The position numbers were made by a program, and so were the translations under genes. The notes beneath the pieces were generated by a model. The model had not been told where the DNA came from. It worked only from the letters and a program-made list of their open reading frames with translations, and ran no database searches. Below are positions 43,689 to 53,074 of a DNA stretch of 64,000 bases, in pieces; within the stretch, counting starts at the first letter, position 1; every line of letters starts with the position of its first letter. The stretch comes from Bacteroides sedimenti (lineage in GTDB: Bacteria > Bacteroidota > Bacteroidia > Bacteroidales > Bacteroidaceae). Location of the stretch: the NCBI RefSeq assembly GCF_040365225.1, contig NZ_AP028055.1:992001-1056000 (forward strand). The letters run 5' to 3'.

Positions 43689-44122
43689 AAGAGGCTGCAG
43701 AAGTCGCTCTACAATATGAAAGAGTTATAGTTTGTATTCCGTACAAAAATACGAAAACGAGTGTTCGAAATCCTGCAGTATGAATGAGTTTAGTTTGTAC
43801 TTTCAATAAAAAAAGGAAGGCCTTGTAATCAATCATGCGGATTGATGCTGAATAGCTTCTCAAACGAAACATTATGAAAACAAAAAGAAGGGGTTATCCC
43901 GAAATTGGAACAACCCCTTCTTTTTGTTTTTTCTTCGGGTCTTAATATGACACCTTTCTCAAATATTCAATTCTCAGAGAAATAACTTTATTTTTTCAAT
44001 AACCTCTTTTTATATTTACCGTAAGATGATTCAATAATAATCAGTCACTTACGCCTTTCAGGTTTAGACTTTTTTCATTTTTACTTCAATAAGTAGAGAT
44101 CAATCTTCAATATTACAACTAT
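43689..44122. other. Intergenic region between convergent genes
   Basis: 434 bp between lipB and the small lipoprotein gene. It contains a strong terminator at 43882-43926; no gene was recognised. Confidence 0.6.
43882..43926 (+). terminator. Rho-independent terminator
   Basis: Perfect 14-bp arms (43882-43895 and 43912-43925) with a T run in the right arm. It lies 190 bp after lipB. Confidence 0.8.
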
Positions 44123-44668
44123 TTATGGAGTGAGAATTGTATTCAGCGGTATAATCTGGGCTCTTTTGCATCCGGGGAAATTGGCATCTATAAGAGCATT
44201 CAGTTCTTTCACCTCATCCTTGTATTGCGTACGAAGTCCACAATTAATAAGCTCCTTCAACGGATATTTTTCTGCTATCCTAGACAGCATCTCTTCCTGA
44301 GAGGGAGCTTCAATCAAACGACTGTATTCCTCGTAAGTGTAATTAAGAAAAACCACATTTTCGTTTATCCCTCTGTTATCAAGCAAATATCCATTCTTCA
44401 AAGAAGTCGGCTTGGCCAGTTTCCCTTGGTAATAAACATCCGAAGGGGCAGGATAGGAGACAATCTTCGTCTTTTCGCTATTCATTATAACTGGTACCAA
44501 GTCCGTAAAGTCCTTGATTGTTTTATATACAACAGTCTGCGGACCAGGAACAAATAGAATTTTTCTTTCCATAACAGAATCAGTAATATGTTTTTCTGCA
44601 GTCTTGCCGCTGTGGCAAGAAAGCAGAGAAAAAGTCAAGACGAAGAGTGTCAGAATATCCTTTTTCAT
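44123..44668 (-). CDS. Small lipoprotein of unknown function
   Basis: A 181-residue lipoprotein (MKKDILTLFVLTFSLLSC signal with lipobox). The mature part holds YKTIKDFTDLVPVIMN, KNGYLLDNRGINENVVFLNYTYEEY and ELNALIDANFPGCKRAQIIPL. I recall similar proteins as conserved hypotheticals across Bacteroidales. It begins 4 bp after the stop of the first C10 protease gene, so it is cotranscribed with the proteases. Some Bacteroides C10 proteases have small cognate inhibitors encoded next door; this protein does not obviously resemble the protease propeptide, so that role is only a possibility. Confidence 0.65.
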   Translation of the reverse strand: MKKDILTLFVLTFSLLSCHSGKTAEKHITDSVMERKILFVPGPQTVVYKTIKDFTDLVPVIMNSEKTKIVSYPAPSDVYYQGKLAKPTSLKNGYLLDNRGINENVVFLNYTYEEYSRLIEAPSQEEMLSRIAEKYPLKELINCGLRTQYKDEVKELNALIDANFPGCKRAQIIPLNTILTP

Positions 44669-44672
44669 TCAT

Positions 44673-47216
44673 CTATTTTTTTATAAATTTATAGGTCTGA
44701 GTGCCTGCTTCAGTTACCGACTGTAATATATAAGCTCCGGCATTAAGCTCATTAACCGGAATTGCAATTTCGCCGCTCATTTCAGGTGTCATTAGCAATA
44801 CCTCTTTTCCTGTCAGGCTGATGATGCGGATTGTTTTAACCAATTCTTCCGATTTCAGATAAAGCTTGTCAGTTGCCGGGTTTGGATAAATTGCCAGATT
44901 CAGCTTAGCTGCATCTTCAATACCTGTTCCATCATTGACAAGGGTGAACTGAAGTTGCGAGTAGTAGCTTGGTCCAAATGCTGACCAACTGCTTATTGCG
45001 TTGTTCCAATAATAAGGAATAACCAAATAAAGACCTGCATCAATGTTGATATTTCCGTTGAAAGTAACAGTCTTCTCTTCATTGGCATCCAGAATCATCT
45101 TCTGATATCCGATATATGTCAGTGAGGAACCTCCAGTTTTCGGGAAAATAAATGCCACAACGTTGTTGTCAAAATAACCACCGGTATTCTTTATGTGAGC
45201 TGTAAGCATTGCATTGCTTTTGCTTACATTTGATGCATCTGGGAAAGCTATTTTAGATGTTAAAGTAAACACCGGATCACCAGTTGGAGTTGCCAAAACA
45301 TCTACCGTGATAGGATTGCTCAGATTGACAAAGGTTATGGCATTATCACGGTCATTAGCCGGATCGTACATTGCCGATAAATTATATTGTCCCGGAAGCA
45401 TTGTAACATTTCCTTCCAGATAGAAGTTCTTTGTCTCGCCGGCAGGAATATTAATTGGGTCATTGCTTACTATTTGTGTAGTACTGCTGTTATTAACAGA
45501 TTTCAATTGAATAACCAGTACAGAATTATATTCGCCTCCTGTATTGGTGATGCTTACGTTAAATCTTCCTGTTTTACTTTGATAAAGATTTCCGGTAACA
45601 GTCAAAGAATTTAATGTGAGTTTTGGCATTACATCTGGAGTAGAGAAGGATAAGCCTGAAGATGCAACCGTGACATTCAGATAGTTAGGAGTTCCAACTT
45701 TTCCTCTCATAATCTGCCAGTTGGTATCTCCTGTTGGTTTATATACACTATATAGTTTATAATTGCCTGCACTGGTGTTAGCCGGAATTGCTACATTATT
45801 ATAATCAATATTGGTCCAACCATAATAAGTTTTGAGGTCTGAAATACTGTAAGCATTTGATAGTTGTTTCACAAATCCGTTTTCATTATATAAAGCAAGG
45901 CCTATAAGACCATTGAATGTATTTATTCCCCAATTTCGAGGTGCCACGGAAATTGTAAAAGTGCCGTTACGAGTTGTAGATGTTACAGATGATGTGACCG
46001 GGGAACTTATATTCAGCAGATACGTTGGAGTTGTAGCGGCTACGCCACTCTTCTGTACACCAATAACAATATCCTGACTAAAATTAAATCCACCACTGTT
46101 TCCACCACCAATACCTAAAGTGCCCGGATTTAGAGCGCTTAGTTCAAAGTATCCGTCAGAGCTTCCGCCCCATCCCCAGTTAAAGTGAAACAGACCGTTG
46201 CTGTCGTATCCGTCACATACAAACTGATGACCCACATCTGTTGAACTTCCTGAATATAATACAGGACGTTTGGCATTCAACTCCGTTTTTAGCATTGATA
46301 CCCATTCGGCATTGTTATAATAATCTCTTAAATATAGTTGCAGGTTTGCATCGTAACCAAAGTATTTAATGAGCGATTGAGCCATTGCTACAGTACTTGC
46401 TGCACTAGATTCTCCATAATCCATATTTACTGCGACTCCGGCATGATACATCAAAGTCGCTACTGCATCTTTTTGAGTTTGATTACTGGTGCTTCCATAG
46501 GTATCTGTCATGTTAGCCCAGTCATAAGCGGTTTGTGAAAAGTCTACAGTCAGTGCTCTTTTAATAATGTCAGGGGTATAAGTATTTGAGCCTGTGCCAC
46601 GTACCGGCCATTGATGATACTTCATAACCTGTGCCATGGCTGTAGCAACGCATCCAGTAACTGCTCTTTTATACGTTGTACTATCAATTACCGGACATAA
46701 GTTATTATATGGTGAACCTTGATTCCATTTAATGCCACCTAACAGTGGAGAAACTGTAGTTGAAAATGTAGCTTCTTTGGTACTGATGGTTGTGGTTGCA
46801 GAAGATGTTACACTTGAAGATTCAGGCTGTTCTACAAGACTCATCAGTTCTTTCTGATAGAAACCAAGCCAGGTTGAGAAGCTCGGTGGGAGGTTATTTA
46901 TATCAAAACTACCGCTATCAGAATATCCCAAAATTTCTTTAGCACGATCATCTCCCGAAACGATAATAAACCCGTTGTTATCACCGATATTGAATACATA
47001 ATACAACGCACTTCCAGTGGTCGACCGGGTTGCAATGCCATTGTTGCAGGTGTAAGCAAGAGTCAAAGTAGCACCCGTTGACATCCTTTTTGTTGAAACT
47101 TGTGACTTCTGACAGAAAGAATTTGCAATTGTCAAGGCTTCGCTGCTCGATCTTGATTTGGCAAATACATTGCCAACAAGAAACATGAAGAGTATGAGGA
47201 ATATGGGCTTTCTCAT
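44673..47216 (-). CDS. C10 family cysteine peptidase (streptopain-like), T9SS type A, long form
   Basis: An 847-residue secreted protease. It has a signal peptide (to about 19), a Spi_0-type propeptide (about 22-120, with YYVFNIGDNNGFIIVSGDDR), and the papain-like C10 domain with nucleophile Cys189 (TGCVATAMAQVMKYHQWP) and His330 (GHQFVCDGY), plus HFNWGWGGSSDGYF. Then come about three Ig/CARDB-like beta domains (about 400-750) and a T9SS type A tail (NLAIYPNPATDKLYL to YKFIKK). It degrades protein at the surface or outside the cell after removal of the propeptide. It is a tandem paralogue of the next gene but has extra beta domains. Confidence 0.9.
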   Translation of the reverse strand: MRKPIFLILFMFLVGNVFAKSRSSSEALTIANSFCQKSQVSTKRMSTGATLTLAYTCNNGIATRSTTGSALYYVFNIGDNNGFIIVSGDDRAKEILGYSDSGSFDINNLPPSFSTWLGFYQKELMSLVEQPESSSVTSSATTTISTKEATFSTTVSPLLGGIKWNQGSPYNNLCPVIDSTTYKRAVTGCVATAMAQVMKYHQWPVRGTGSNTYTPDIIKRALTVDFSQTAYDWANMTDTYGSTSNQTQKDAVATLMYHAGVAVNMDYGESSAASTVAMAQSLIKYFGYDANLQLYLRDYYNNAEWVSMLKTELNAKRPVLYSGSSTDVGHQFVCDGYDSNGLFHFNWGWGGSSDGYFELSALNPGTLGIGGGNSGGFNFSQDIVIGVQKSGVAATTPTYLLNISSPVTSSVTSTTRNGTFTISVAPRNWGINTFNGLIGLALYNENGFVKQLSNAYSISDLKTYYGWTNIDYNNVAIPANTSAGNYKLYSVYKPTGDTNWQIMRGKVGTPNYLNVTVASSGLSFSTPDVMPKLTLNSLTVTGNLYQSKTGRFNVSITNTGGEYNSVLVIQLKSVNNSSTTQIVSNDPINIPAGETKNFYLEGNVTMLPGQYNLSAMYDPANDRDNAITFVNLSNPITVDVLATPTGDPVFTLTSKIAFPDASNVSKSNAMLTAHIKNTGGYFDNNVVAFIFPKTGGSSLTYIGYQKMILDANEEKTVTFNGNINIDAGLYLVIPYYWNNAISSWSAFGPSYYSQLQFTLVNDGTGIEDAAKLNLAIYPNPATDKLYLKSEELVKTIRIISLTGKEVLLMTPEMSGEIAIPVNELNAGAYILQSVTEAGTQTYKFIKK

Positions 47217-47247
47217 TTGTTTTCTATTAGATTATTACTATTAACAT

Positions 47248-49074
47248 TTATTTCTTGATAAACTTATTTGTTGTTATTGCTCCTTCCATGTTTATCCGGA
47301 TTAGATATACCCCATTGGCTAATGATGACACAGGAACTGAAATAAGTCCATTAGCTAAAGGTTTAAGGAGCAATATTTGTTTGCCTGATAGGTCGGAAAT
47401 TTCTATTGAATTAACAGACTTTACAGAATTTATGCAGAGATAATCAGTTGTAGGATTGGGATAGATGGTCAAAGAATTGTTGGTAGGAGAAGATATACCT
47501 GTGCTTGAATCGTTTCTCATAGCAACTATTCCGTTTTCAACCTGAATATTGAAATAACCAACTTTGCCTTGAAGCGCTCTCATTTTACTCCATGTGGTTT
47601 CATCGTTTCCTTTATAGATGCTATATATCTGATATGCACCGCTGCCGATGTTGGTTGGCAATGCCAATCCTGTATAATTAATTGTATTATCCTCAAAATA
47701 GCCATTGTCAAATCCAGCCATACTCAGATCTGTTTCACCAAGCACTGCTGCCAGATTATTATCCTGATAGATACCTATTGCAGCTTTTCCAGTGAAACTT
47801 GTAATTCCGGCATTATAAAATGGTACGGTCAGATTAAAAGTTGTTTTTGGTGCAGCATCAATAGAAAAAGTCATTTCCGATTCATCATTTAACAAAATCT
47901 GATACGAAGGTGTCGATGTTGTTGATGGCTTTTGAATCCCTATAGTCATGTCTTGAAATACGGTATAACCGCCATCTGTAGAGTTCTCAGGATTGAGTGA
48001 AGTGAGCGTGTAATAGCCATCTCCATATCCGCTCCAGCCCCAGTTGAAATGATAAAGATTGTCCGTATTATATCCGTCGCATACAAAAGCATGGCCATCT
48101 CCATTGATGGTTCCTCCTCCATATAACACAGGTCTGCCATTTATTAACTCGTTCTTTAGTATAGCTTCCCATTCAGCAGCAGTATAGTAGTCACGATAAA
48201 GAGTACGCAGGTTAGAATCATAGCCAAAATACTTTATCAGTCCAATTGCTGCATCTTCATCGTATGCTGCACTACCATCTGTTCCGTAATCCATACTTGC
48301 AGCAACCCCACAATGATACATTAATGTTGCCACAGCATTTTTTTGAGTCGTGGTGCTCGTACTTCCATAAGTATCGGTCATGTTAGCCCAATCATATGTA
48401 GTAGTCGAGAAATCTACAGTCAACATTTTATTTAATGTTTCGGAAGTATAGCTTTTCTTACCTATTCCGGTTATCGGATATTGATGATATTTCATAATTT
48501 GTGCTACAGCTGTTGCCACACAACCTGTATAGGTTGATTTCGTCCCTGATTTCGGACACAGCAAATTATATGGAGATCCTTGATCCCATTTGGTTTGTCC
48601 AAGCATAGGAAGCACAGAAGAAACATCTGAAGTCCTGGGAGTAATGTTTAAGGTTGAGGTTGATAATGTAGATTCTTCACTATTGTTCATCAAATATTGA
48701 ATTTCCTTTTGATAACCACTCAGCCAGCTCTGTAGATTCTTGGGGATGCTGTCAATAGAAAAATCTCCTGAGAAGCTGTATCCTAATATCTCTTTAGCTC
48801 TTTTATCACCTGATATTATTACAAATCCATTTTGACTGCCTGCATTAAATACATAATAGTATACATTGTTGTTCGTCTGAGAATCTATATTCAATGACGC
48901 TGCTTTATGTGCTAACTTAAACGTTGATGCAGATGTCCTTGTTGCAGGTGTTCCTTGAATTCTTTTATAAAATTCGGATGCAATATTTTGTACTTCAGTA
49001 TATGTTCTCGGTTGCGAATATCCAGTAAAAACTGTTGAAATAAAGAGGAATAGTGAGGCAATCGTATTTCTCAT
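47248..49074 (-). CDS. C10 family cysteine peptidase (streptopain-like), T9SS type A, short form
   Basis: A 608-residue secreted protease: signal peptide (to about 20), Spi_0-like propeptide (about 25-125), C10 catalytic domain with Cys185 (TGCVATAVAQIMKYHQYP) and His328 (GDGHAFVCDGY), HFNWGWSGYGDGYY, one beta domain (about 390-520) and a T9SS type A tail (LTIYPNPTTDYLCI to NKFIKK). It is first in a three-gene run with the longer paralogue (31 bp gap) and the small lipoprotein. The two catalytic domains are closely similar, which points to tandem duplication. Confidence 0.9.
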   Translation of the reverse strand: MRNTIASLFLFISTVFTGYSQPRTYTEVQNIASEFYKRIQGTPATRTSASTFKLAHKAASLNIDSQTNNNVYYYVFNAGSQNGFVIISGDKRAKEILGYSFSGDFSIDSIPKNLQSWLSGYQKEIQYLMNNSEESTLSTSTLNITPRTSDVSSVLPMLGQTKWDQGSPYNLLCPKSGTKSTYTGCVATAVAQIMKYHQYPITGIGKKSYTSETLNKMLTVDFSTTTYDWANMTDTYGSTSTTTQKNAVATLMYHCGVAASMDYGTDGSAAYDEDAAIGLIKYFGYDSNLRTLYRDYYTAAEWEAILKNELINGRPVLYGGGTINGDGHAFVCDGYNTDNLYHFNWGWSGYGDGYYTLTSLNPENSTDGGYTVFQDMTIGIQKPSTTSTPSYQILLNDESEMTFSIDAAPKTTFNLTVPFYNAGITSFTGKAAIGIYQDNNLAAVLGETDLSMAGFDNGYFEDNTINYTGLALPTNIGSGAYQIYSIYKGNDETTWSKMRALQGKVGYFNIQVENGIVAMRNDSSTGISSPTNNSLTIYPNPTTDYLCINSVKSVNSIEISDLSGKQILLLKPLANGLISVPVSSLANGVYLIRINMEGAITTNKFIKK

Positions 49075-49111
49075 AAAGTATACATTTATTATACATATTG
49101 TTTATTTGAAA

Positions 49112-49141
49112 CAAAAATAAGTATATTTCTGAGAATTCAAA
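49112..49141 (-). promoter_or_regulatory. Promoter of the C10 protease operon (TTTG-N18-TATTTTTG)
   Basis: On the minus strand, TTTG (49141-49138), 18 nt, TATTTTTG (49119-49112), 37 nt upstream of ATG 49074. Confidence 0.6.
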
Positions 49142-49305
49142 GATGAAATTAAAACAAAGATTTTATGAGCTGATCTATTTTATTATTCTGAAATAATATG
49201 GATCTCACAAAACAATGAACAACAAAGGTTTCTGTTACATTTTGAATGTTCGTATATTACATATCAAAAATGTTTCAAAGAATAATCTTTGTTTGACTTC
49301 AGCTG

Positions 49306-50376
49306 TTATTGTTTGAATTTTAAATAGAAATCAACAGTTTCGGCGGTAAGCAGGTCAATCGGCATATAATTAATTGTATTCACATCTTTTTTAAAAATCA
49401 AATGATCACACAAAGCTTTAATTCCATTATATCCCTGAATTTCAGGTTGCTGGGCAATGAGCATTGAAACCGAACCATTTTTTAGACAAGAAACATTCCT
49501 TTCAAGTAGATCATACCCGATAAGAATGAAATCATTAGTCTCTTTTTCTTTCAGATATTCGCCAATAATATATACTTTTGAATTAAATGTGATTCCACAG
49601 ATTACAGAAGAATGTTTTTTAAAAAAATCATCCAGTAGTTGTTTGTCCTCTTCAGCTTTTTTGGGATTAAGGTTCAATTCCGTAATAAGACATGAAGGAA
49701 AGTGCTCTTTCATATATTTCCTAAATCCTATTTCTCTGTTTTCTTGCTGATTTGATCCAATGATCCCTTCTTTTAACTGACGGAAAATGACAATTTCATT
49801 TGTGCCATTTGCTGATAACATTAACATTTTAGCAGCAAAATATCCGCTTATTTCTGAGTTTTGTCCATAAAAGGAAAGCGGCTGTAATTGTGGAATATTT
49901 GAGTCTAAAAATATATAAGGAATAGAAAGGGCTAAAAGTTTATCTGTAAAACGGTGAGTGAATTCAGCTCTGGTGGGAGAAAGTAATACTCCATCCGGCT
50001 TTTCGGCAACAATTATATTACCAGCGGATATAAACGATGTATAATCAAAAGGATCATAAAAAAAGAACTTAACTGAAATATTGAAGTCTGAAAATGCAGA
50101 AACCGCCTCATTAACTCCATTTTCCACAGCTGTCCAGTATTCCCCTTCAAGATGCTGTGGCAGCAAGCATGCAAAAAGATACTTTTTATTTGAAGCGAGT
50201 GCGCTGGCATACATGTTTGGATGGTAATTCAGCTGTTTCATAATCTCCTCCACCCGCTTTTTACTACTTTCTGATACTCCGCTTCGTCCATGAATTACCC
50301 GATCTACTGTACCCACTGATACATTTGCTAACCGTGCAATGTCTTTAATCCTTATTCTTTCTGGTAATTCATTCAT
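49306..50376 (-). CDS. LacI-family transcriptional regulator
   Basis: A 356-residue regulator: N-terminal LacI helix-turn-helix (RIKDIARLANVSVGTVDRVI, hinge NYHPNMYASALAS, residues about 8-62), then a type 1 periplasmic-binding-protein-like effector domain. Divergent from the KDG kinase and KDPG aldolase genes with overlapping control regions, so it probably represses or activates them in response to a sugar acid such as KDG or KDPG; the effector is inferred from context. Its HTH variant (VSVGTVDRVIHGRSGVS) is the subtype common in Bacteroidetes. Confidence 0.88.
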   Translation of the reverse strand: MNELPERIRIKDIARLANVSVGTVDRVIHGRSGVSESSKKRVEEIMKQLNYHPNMYASALASNKKYLFACLLPQHLEGEYWTAVENGVNEAVSAFSDFNISVKFFFYDPFDYTSFISAGNIIVAEKPDGVLLSPTRAEFTHRFTDKLLALSIPYIFLDSNIPQLQPLSFYGQNSEISGYFAAKMLMLSANGTNEIVIFRQLKEGIIGSNQQENREIGFRKYMKEHFPSCLITELNLNPKKAEEDKQLLDDFFKKHSSVICGITFNSKVYIIGEYLKEKETNDFILIGYDLLERNVSCLKNGSVSMLIAQQPEIQGYNGIKALCDHLIFKKDVNTINYMPIDLLTAETVDFYLKFKQ

Positions 50377-50440
50377 AATTGAAGGTTTATTTGATAGTAT
50401 TATAGCAGATCACATTATCTCGATCAACTTTTTTTCAATA

Positions 50441-50448
50441 CAAATATA
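50441..50448 (-). promoter_or_regulatory. -7 box (TATATTTG) of the LacI-type regulator gene
   Basis: TATATTTG on the minus strand, 65 nt upstream of ATG 50376. It lies 30 bp from the divergent kdgK -7 box, so the two promoters share upstream DNA. Confidence 0.5.
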
Positions 50449-50478
50449 TAACAATCTTTTTATTTTCGAAAATATTAG

Positions 50479-50496
50479 TATCTTTGTGCACGCACA
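50479..50496 (+). promoter_or_regulatory. -7 box of kdgK and overlapping candidate operator
   Basis: TATCTTTG (50479-50486) is followed by TGTGC-AC-GCACA (50485-50496), an inverted repeat with 5-bp arms overlapping the expected transcription start. This is where a LacI-family repressor would block initiation. The leader to ATG 50627 is about 135 nt. Confidence 0.5.
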
Positions 50497-50626
50497 CGAT
50501 GGCTAATTATTGAGTGCATTACAGTATAATGTGTAGTATAATTGAAATTTCAGATTAATTATTAGGATTCTCTTCGAATCCTATAGGTAAAAGGATAATT
50601 ATATATTAAATTTTTGAGATGATATT

Positions 50627-51670
50627 ATGGGAAAGAAAGTAGTTACTTTTGGAGAGATTATGTTGCGCTTGGCAACTCCTGGTTATTTAAGATTTTCACA
50701 GACAAAAGAATTTAATGCCACATTTGGAGGTGGAGAGGCAAATGTCGCTGTTTCTTTGGCAAACTATGGGATTGATGCTGAGTTTGTAACACGACTGCCT
50801 AATAATGATATAGCTCAGTCATGCATTATGGACCTTCGTTCTCACAACGTAGGTACAAACGAGATTATTTTTGGTGGTGAACGTTTGGGTATCTATTTCC
50901 TCGAAACCGGAGCTGTTGCCCGTGCATCAAAGGTTGTATACGACCGTGCGCATTCTTCGATATCAACTATTCAACCAGGAATGGTTAACTGGAAAGAAGT
51001 ATTTAAAGATGCTCAGTGGTTCCATTGGACAGGAATCACTCCAGCTCTTTCGCAAGGTGCTGCAGATGCATGTTTGGAAGCCATTAAAGTGGCCAATGAA
51101 ATGGGAGTAACAGTATCAACAGACCTTAACTACCGCAAGAATCTTTGGAAATACGGCAAGAGTGCATCAGAAGTAATGCCTGCATTAGTAGAAGGATGCG
51201 ATGTGATTCTTGGAAATGAAGAGGATTGTGAGAAAGTTTTCGGAATTAAACCCGAAGGATTCGATGTTTCATCAACCCATGGTGAAGTGAATGCTGCTGA
51301 ATTTGAATCGGTATGTACTCAGATGATGAAGAAATTCCCACGTGCTAAGAAGGTTATTATCACTCTTCGTGGCTCAATTAATGCAAACCACAACACATGG
51401 GGCGGAGTGCTTTATTCAGATGGTACTTTAAAGCAATCCAGAAGATATGACATTACCCACATTGTTGACCGTGTAGGTGGTGGTGACTCTTTTATGGGCG
51501 GATTAATCTACGGATTGATTTCCTATCCGAGTGATGACCAGAAGGCTTTGGAATTCGCGGTTGCAGCATCTTGTCTGAAACATACAATCTATGGAGACTA
51601 TAACCTTGTGACGGTTGCCGAAGTAGAAAACTTACTAGGAGGTGACGGTTCAGGTCGTGTATCCCGATAA
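50627..51670 (+). CDS. kdgK: 2-dehydro-3-deoxygluconokinase (PfkB family)
   Basis: A 347-residue PfkB/ribokinase-fold sugar kinase: GEIMLRLATPG, FNATFGGGEANVAVSLANYG (N-terminal PfkB motif) and the C-terminal DRVGGGDSFMGGLIYGL with the catalytic Asp and anion hole. It probably phosphorylates 2-keto-3-deoxygluconate to KDPG, a step in hexuronate and pectin breakdown. It is 24 bp before the KDPG aldolase gene, which supports this substrate. Confidence 0.92.
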   Translation: MGKKVVTFGEIMLRLATPGYLRFSQTKEFNATFGGGEANVAVSLANYGIDAEFVTRLPNNDIAQSCIMDLRSHNVGTNEIIFGGERLGIYFLETGAVARASKVVYDRAHSSISTIQPGMVNWKEVFKDAQWFHWTGITPALSQGAADACLEAIKVANEMGVTVSTDLNYRKNLWKYGKSASEVMPALVEGCDVILGNEEDCEKVFGIKPEGFDVSSTHGEVNAAEFESVCTQMMKKFPRAKKVIITLRGSINANHNTWGGVLYSDGTLKQSRRYDITHIVDRVGGGDSFMGGLIYGLISYPSDDQKALEFAVAASCLKHTIYGDYNLVTVAEVENLLGGDGSGRVSR

Positions 51671-51694
51671 TAAAAATAGTAATACTGAAATAAA

Positions 51695-52366
51695 ATGGCT
51701 AGATTTTCAAAGATAGAGGTGCTGAATGCAATGTCAAGCACCGGAATGGTTCCTGTTTTTTATCATAAAGATGCTGAAGTTGCGAAGAATGTTGTAAAGG
51801 CATGTTATGATGGAGGTGTAAGAGCCTTTGAATTTACCAATCGAGGTGATTTCGCTCAGGAAGTATTTGCCGAACTGGTGAAATGGGCTGCCAAAGAGTG
51901 TCCGGATATGATACTGGGAATTGGTTCGATTGTTGACCCCGCAACCGCAGCAATGTATATTCAGCTGGGAGCTAACTTTATTGTTGGTCCGTTGTTCAAC
52001 CCGGAAATCGCAAAAGTCTGCAACCGTCGCCTGATTCCGTACACTCCCGGATGTGGTTCTGTTTCGGAAATTGGTTTTGCACAGGAAGTGGGATGCGACT
52101 TATGTAAGGTTTTCCCTGCCGGCAATGTAGGCGGACCATCATTCGTTAAGAATGTAAAGGCTCCGATGCCATGGTCAATGCTGATGGTTACCGGAGGTGT
52201 TGAGCCAACAAAAGAGAATCTTACAGCTTGGATTAAAGCTGGAGTTACCTGTGTAGGGATGGGTTCTAATCTTTTCCCGAAAGAAGTTGTTGCGGCTCAG
52301 GACTGGGGATGGATTATAGATAAGTGCAAAGAGGCTTTCGGATATATAGCCGAGGCAAGAAAGTAG
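51695..52366 (+). CDS. eda: KDPG / 4-hydroxy-2-oxoglutarate aldolase
   Basis: A 223-residue class I aldolase of the KDPG family that splits KDPG into pyruvate and glyceraldehyde-3-phosphate. The Schiff-base lysine is Lys138 in CKVFPAGNVGG; the phosphate-binding region is VTGGVEPTKEN. The motif FEFTNRGD carries the general acid/base Glu. Operon with kdgK under the LacI-type regulator. Confidence 0.93.
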   Translation: MARFSKIEVLNAMSSTGMVPVFYHKDAEVAKNVVKACYDGGVRAFEFTNRGDFAQEVFAELVKWAAKECPDMILGIGSIVDPATAAMYIQLGANFIVGPLFNPEIAKVCNRRLIPYTPGCGSVSEIGFAQEVGCDLCKVFPAGNVGGPSFVKNVKAPMPWSMLMVTGGVEPTKENLTAWIKAGVTCVGMGSNLFPKEVVAAQDWGWIIDKCKEAFGYIAEARK

Positions 52367-52441
52367 ATAATTTGAAATCTGGTATTATTCCCTGTTTGCT
52401 TGCATGCAGGAGATAATTACGCCGGATTTTTCGAATAAAAG

Positions 52442-52474
52442 AAATGCCTTTGTTTGTTTGAGGCAATTTTTCAT
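52442..52474 (+). terminator. Terminator of kdgK-eda
   Basis: AAATGCCT and AGGCAATTT pair with one bulge around a T/G-rich loop, then a T run. Confidence 0.6.
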
Positions 52475-52500
52475 TTTTGTTGGTGTTTAAAGGGGGAATA

Positions 52501-52547
52501 GCCACCGGGAATTGATGAATATAATCATCTGTCCGGTGGCATTCTTT
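52501..52547. terminator. Hairpin between convergent genes
   Basis: GCCACCGG (52501-52508) pairs with CCGGTGGC (52533-52540); an inner GATGA/TCATC stem extends it. The T run follows on the plus strand, but it also abuts the end of the minus-strand exporter gene. Confidence 0.65.
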
Positions 52548-52549
52548 TT

Positions 52550-53074
52550 CTATGCCTTTTTATCTTTTTGAACTAGCTTAAGTATACGTGTTACCGCAAA
52601 GGATTGTTTATGGAAGATAAACATGGGAACGGCTACACCAACAACAAGTGCAAATAAAATAAAGATGGTGGTTGCTCCGTTTCTGAAGATGTTTACTATT
52701 ATATTCACAGACATTTCGTTGTCCTTGCATTGAATGAATTTTACCAGAGCAAGTACAGTTTTATAAGCATACATTCCAGGAATCATTGGCAAAAGTGAAG
52801 GAAAAGAGAAAACTTCGGCCGGACAATGAATCTTCTTAGCAAAAAGGATACTAAGCATACCTATGGCAAAAGCAGCGATAAAAGATGCACTGGCTATATC
52901 TATGTTAGTACTATGCAAAAGGAAATAACGCAAACCGTGTCCTATTGCTGCTAATAAAGCAGATACAAAGATTGCTTTACGAGGAGGGTTTGAGATTACA
53001 GAGAATCCGATAGCTGCAATTGCAGCAAAAAAACCATCGAAAAGAATTGCTTCTAAAAAATTATTGTTCATCAT
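52550..53074 (-). CDS. Threonine/serine exporter family protein, small subunit (YjjB-like)
   Basis: A 174-residue membrane protein with about five helices (LFDGFFAAIAAIGFSVI, IFVSALLAAIGHGL, ASASFIAAFAIGMLSILFA, LLPMIPGMYAYKTVLAL, TIFILFALVVGVAVPMFIF). It matches ThrE_2 (DUF3815), the C-terminal half of ThrE, and YjjB. The family exports threonine and serine in Corynebacterium, while E. coli YjjPB exports succinate, so the substrate here is open. Its start overlaps the stop of the YjjP-like gene by 4 bp (ATGA). Confidence 0.88.
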   Translation of the reverse strand: MMNNNFLEAILFDGFFAAIAAIGFSVISNPPRKAIFVSALLAAIGHGLRYFLLHSTNIDIASASFIAAFAIGMLSILFAKKIHCPAEVFSFPSLLPMIPGMYAYKTVLALVKFIQCKDNEMSVNIIVNIFRNGATTIFILFALVVGVAVPMFIFHKQSFAVTRILKLVQKDKKA

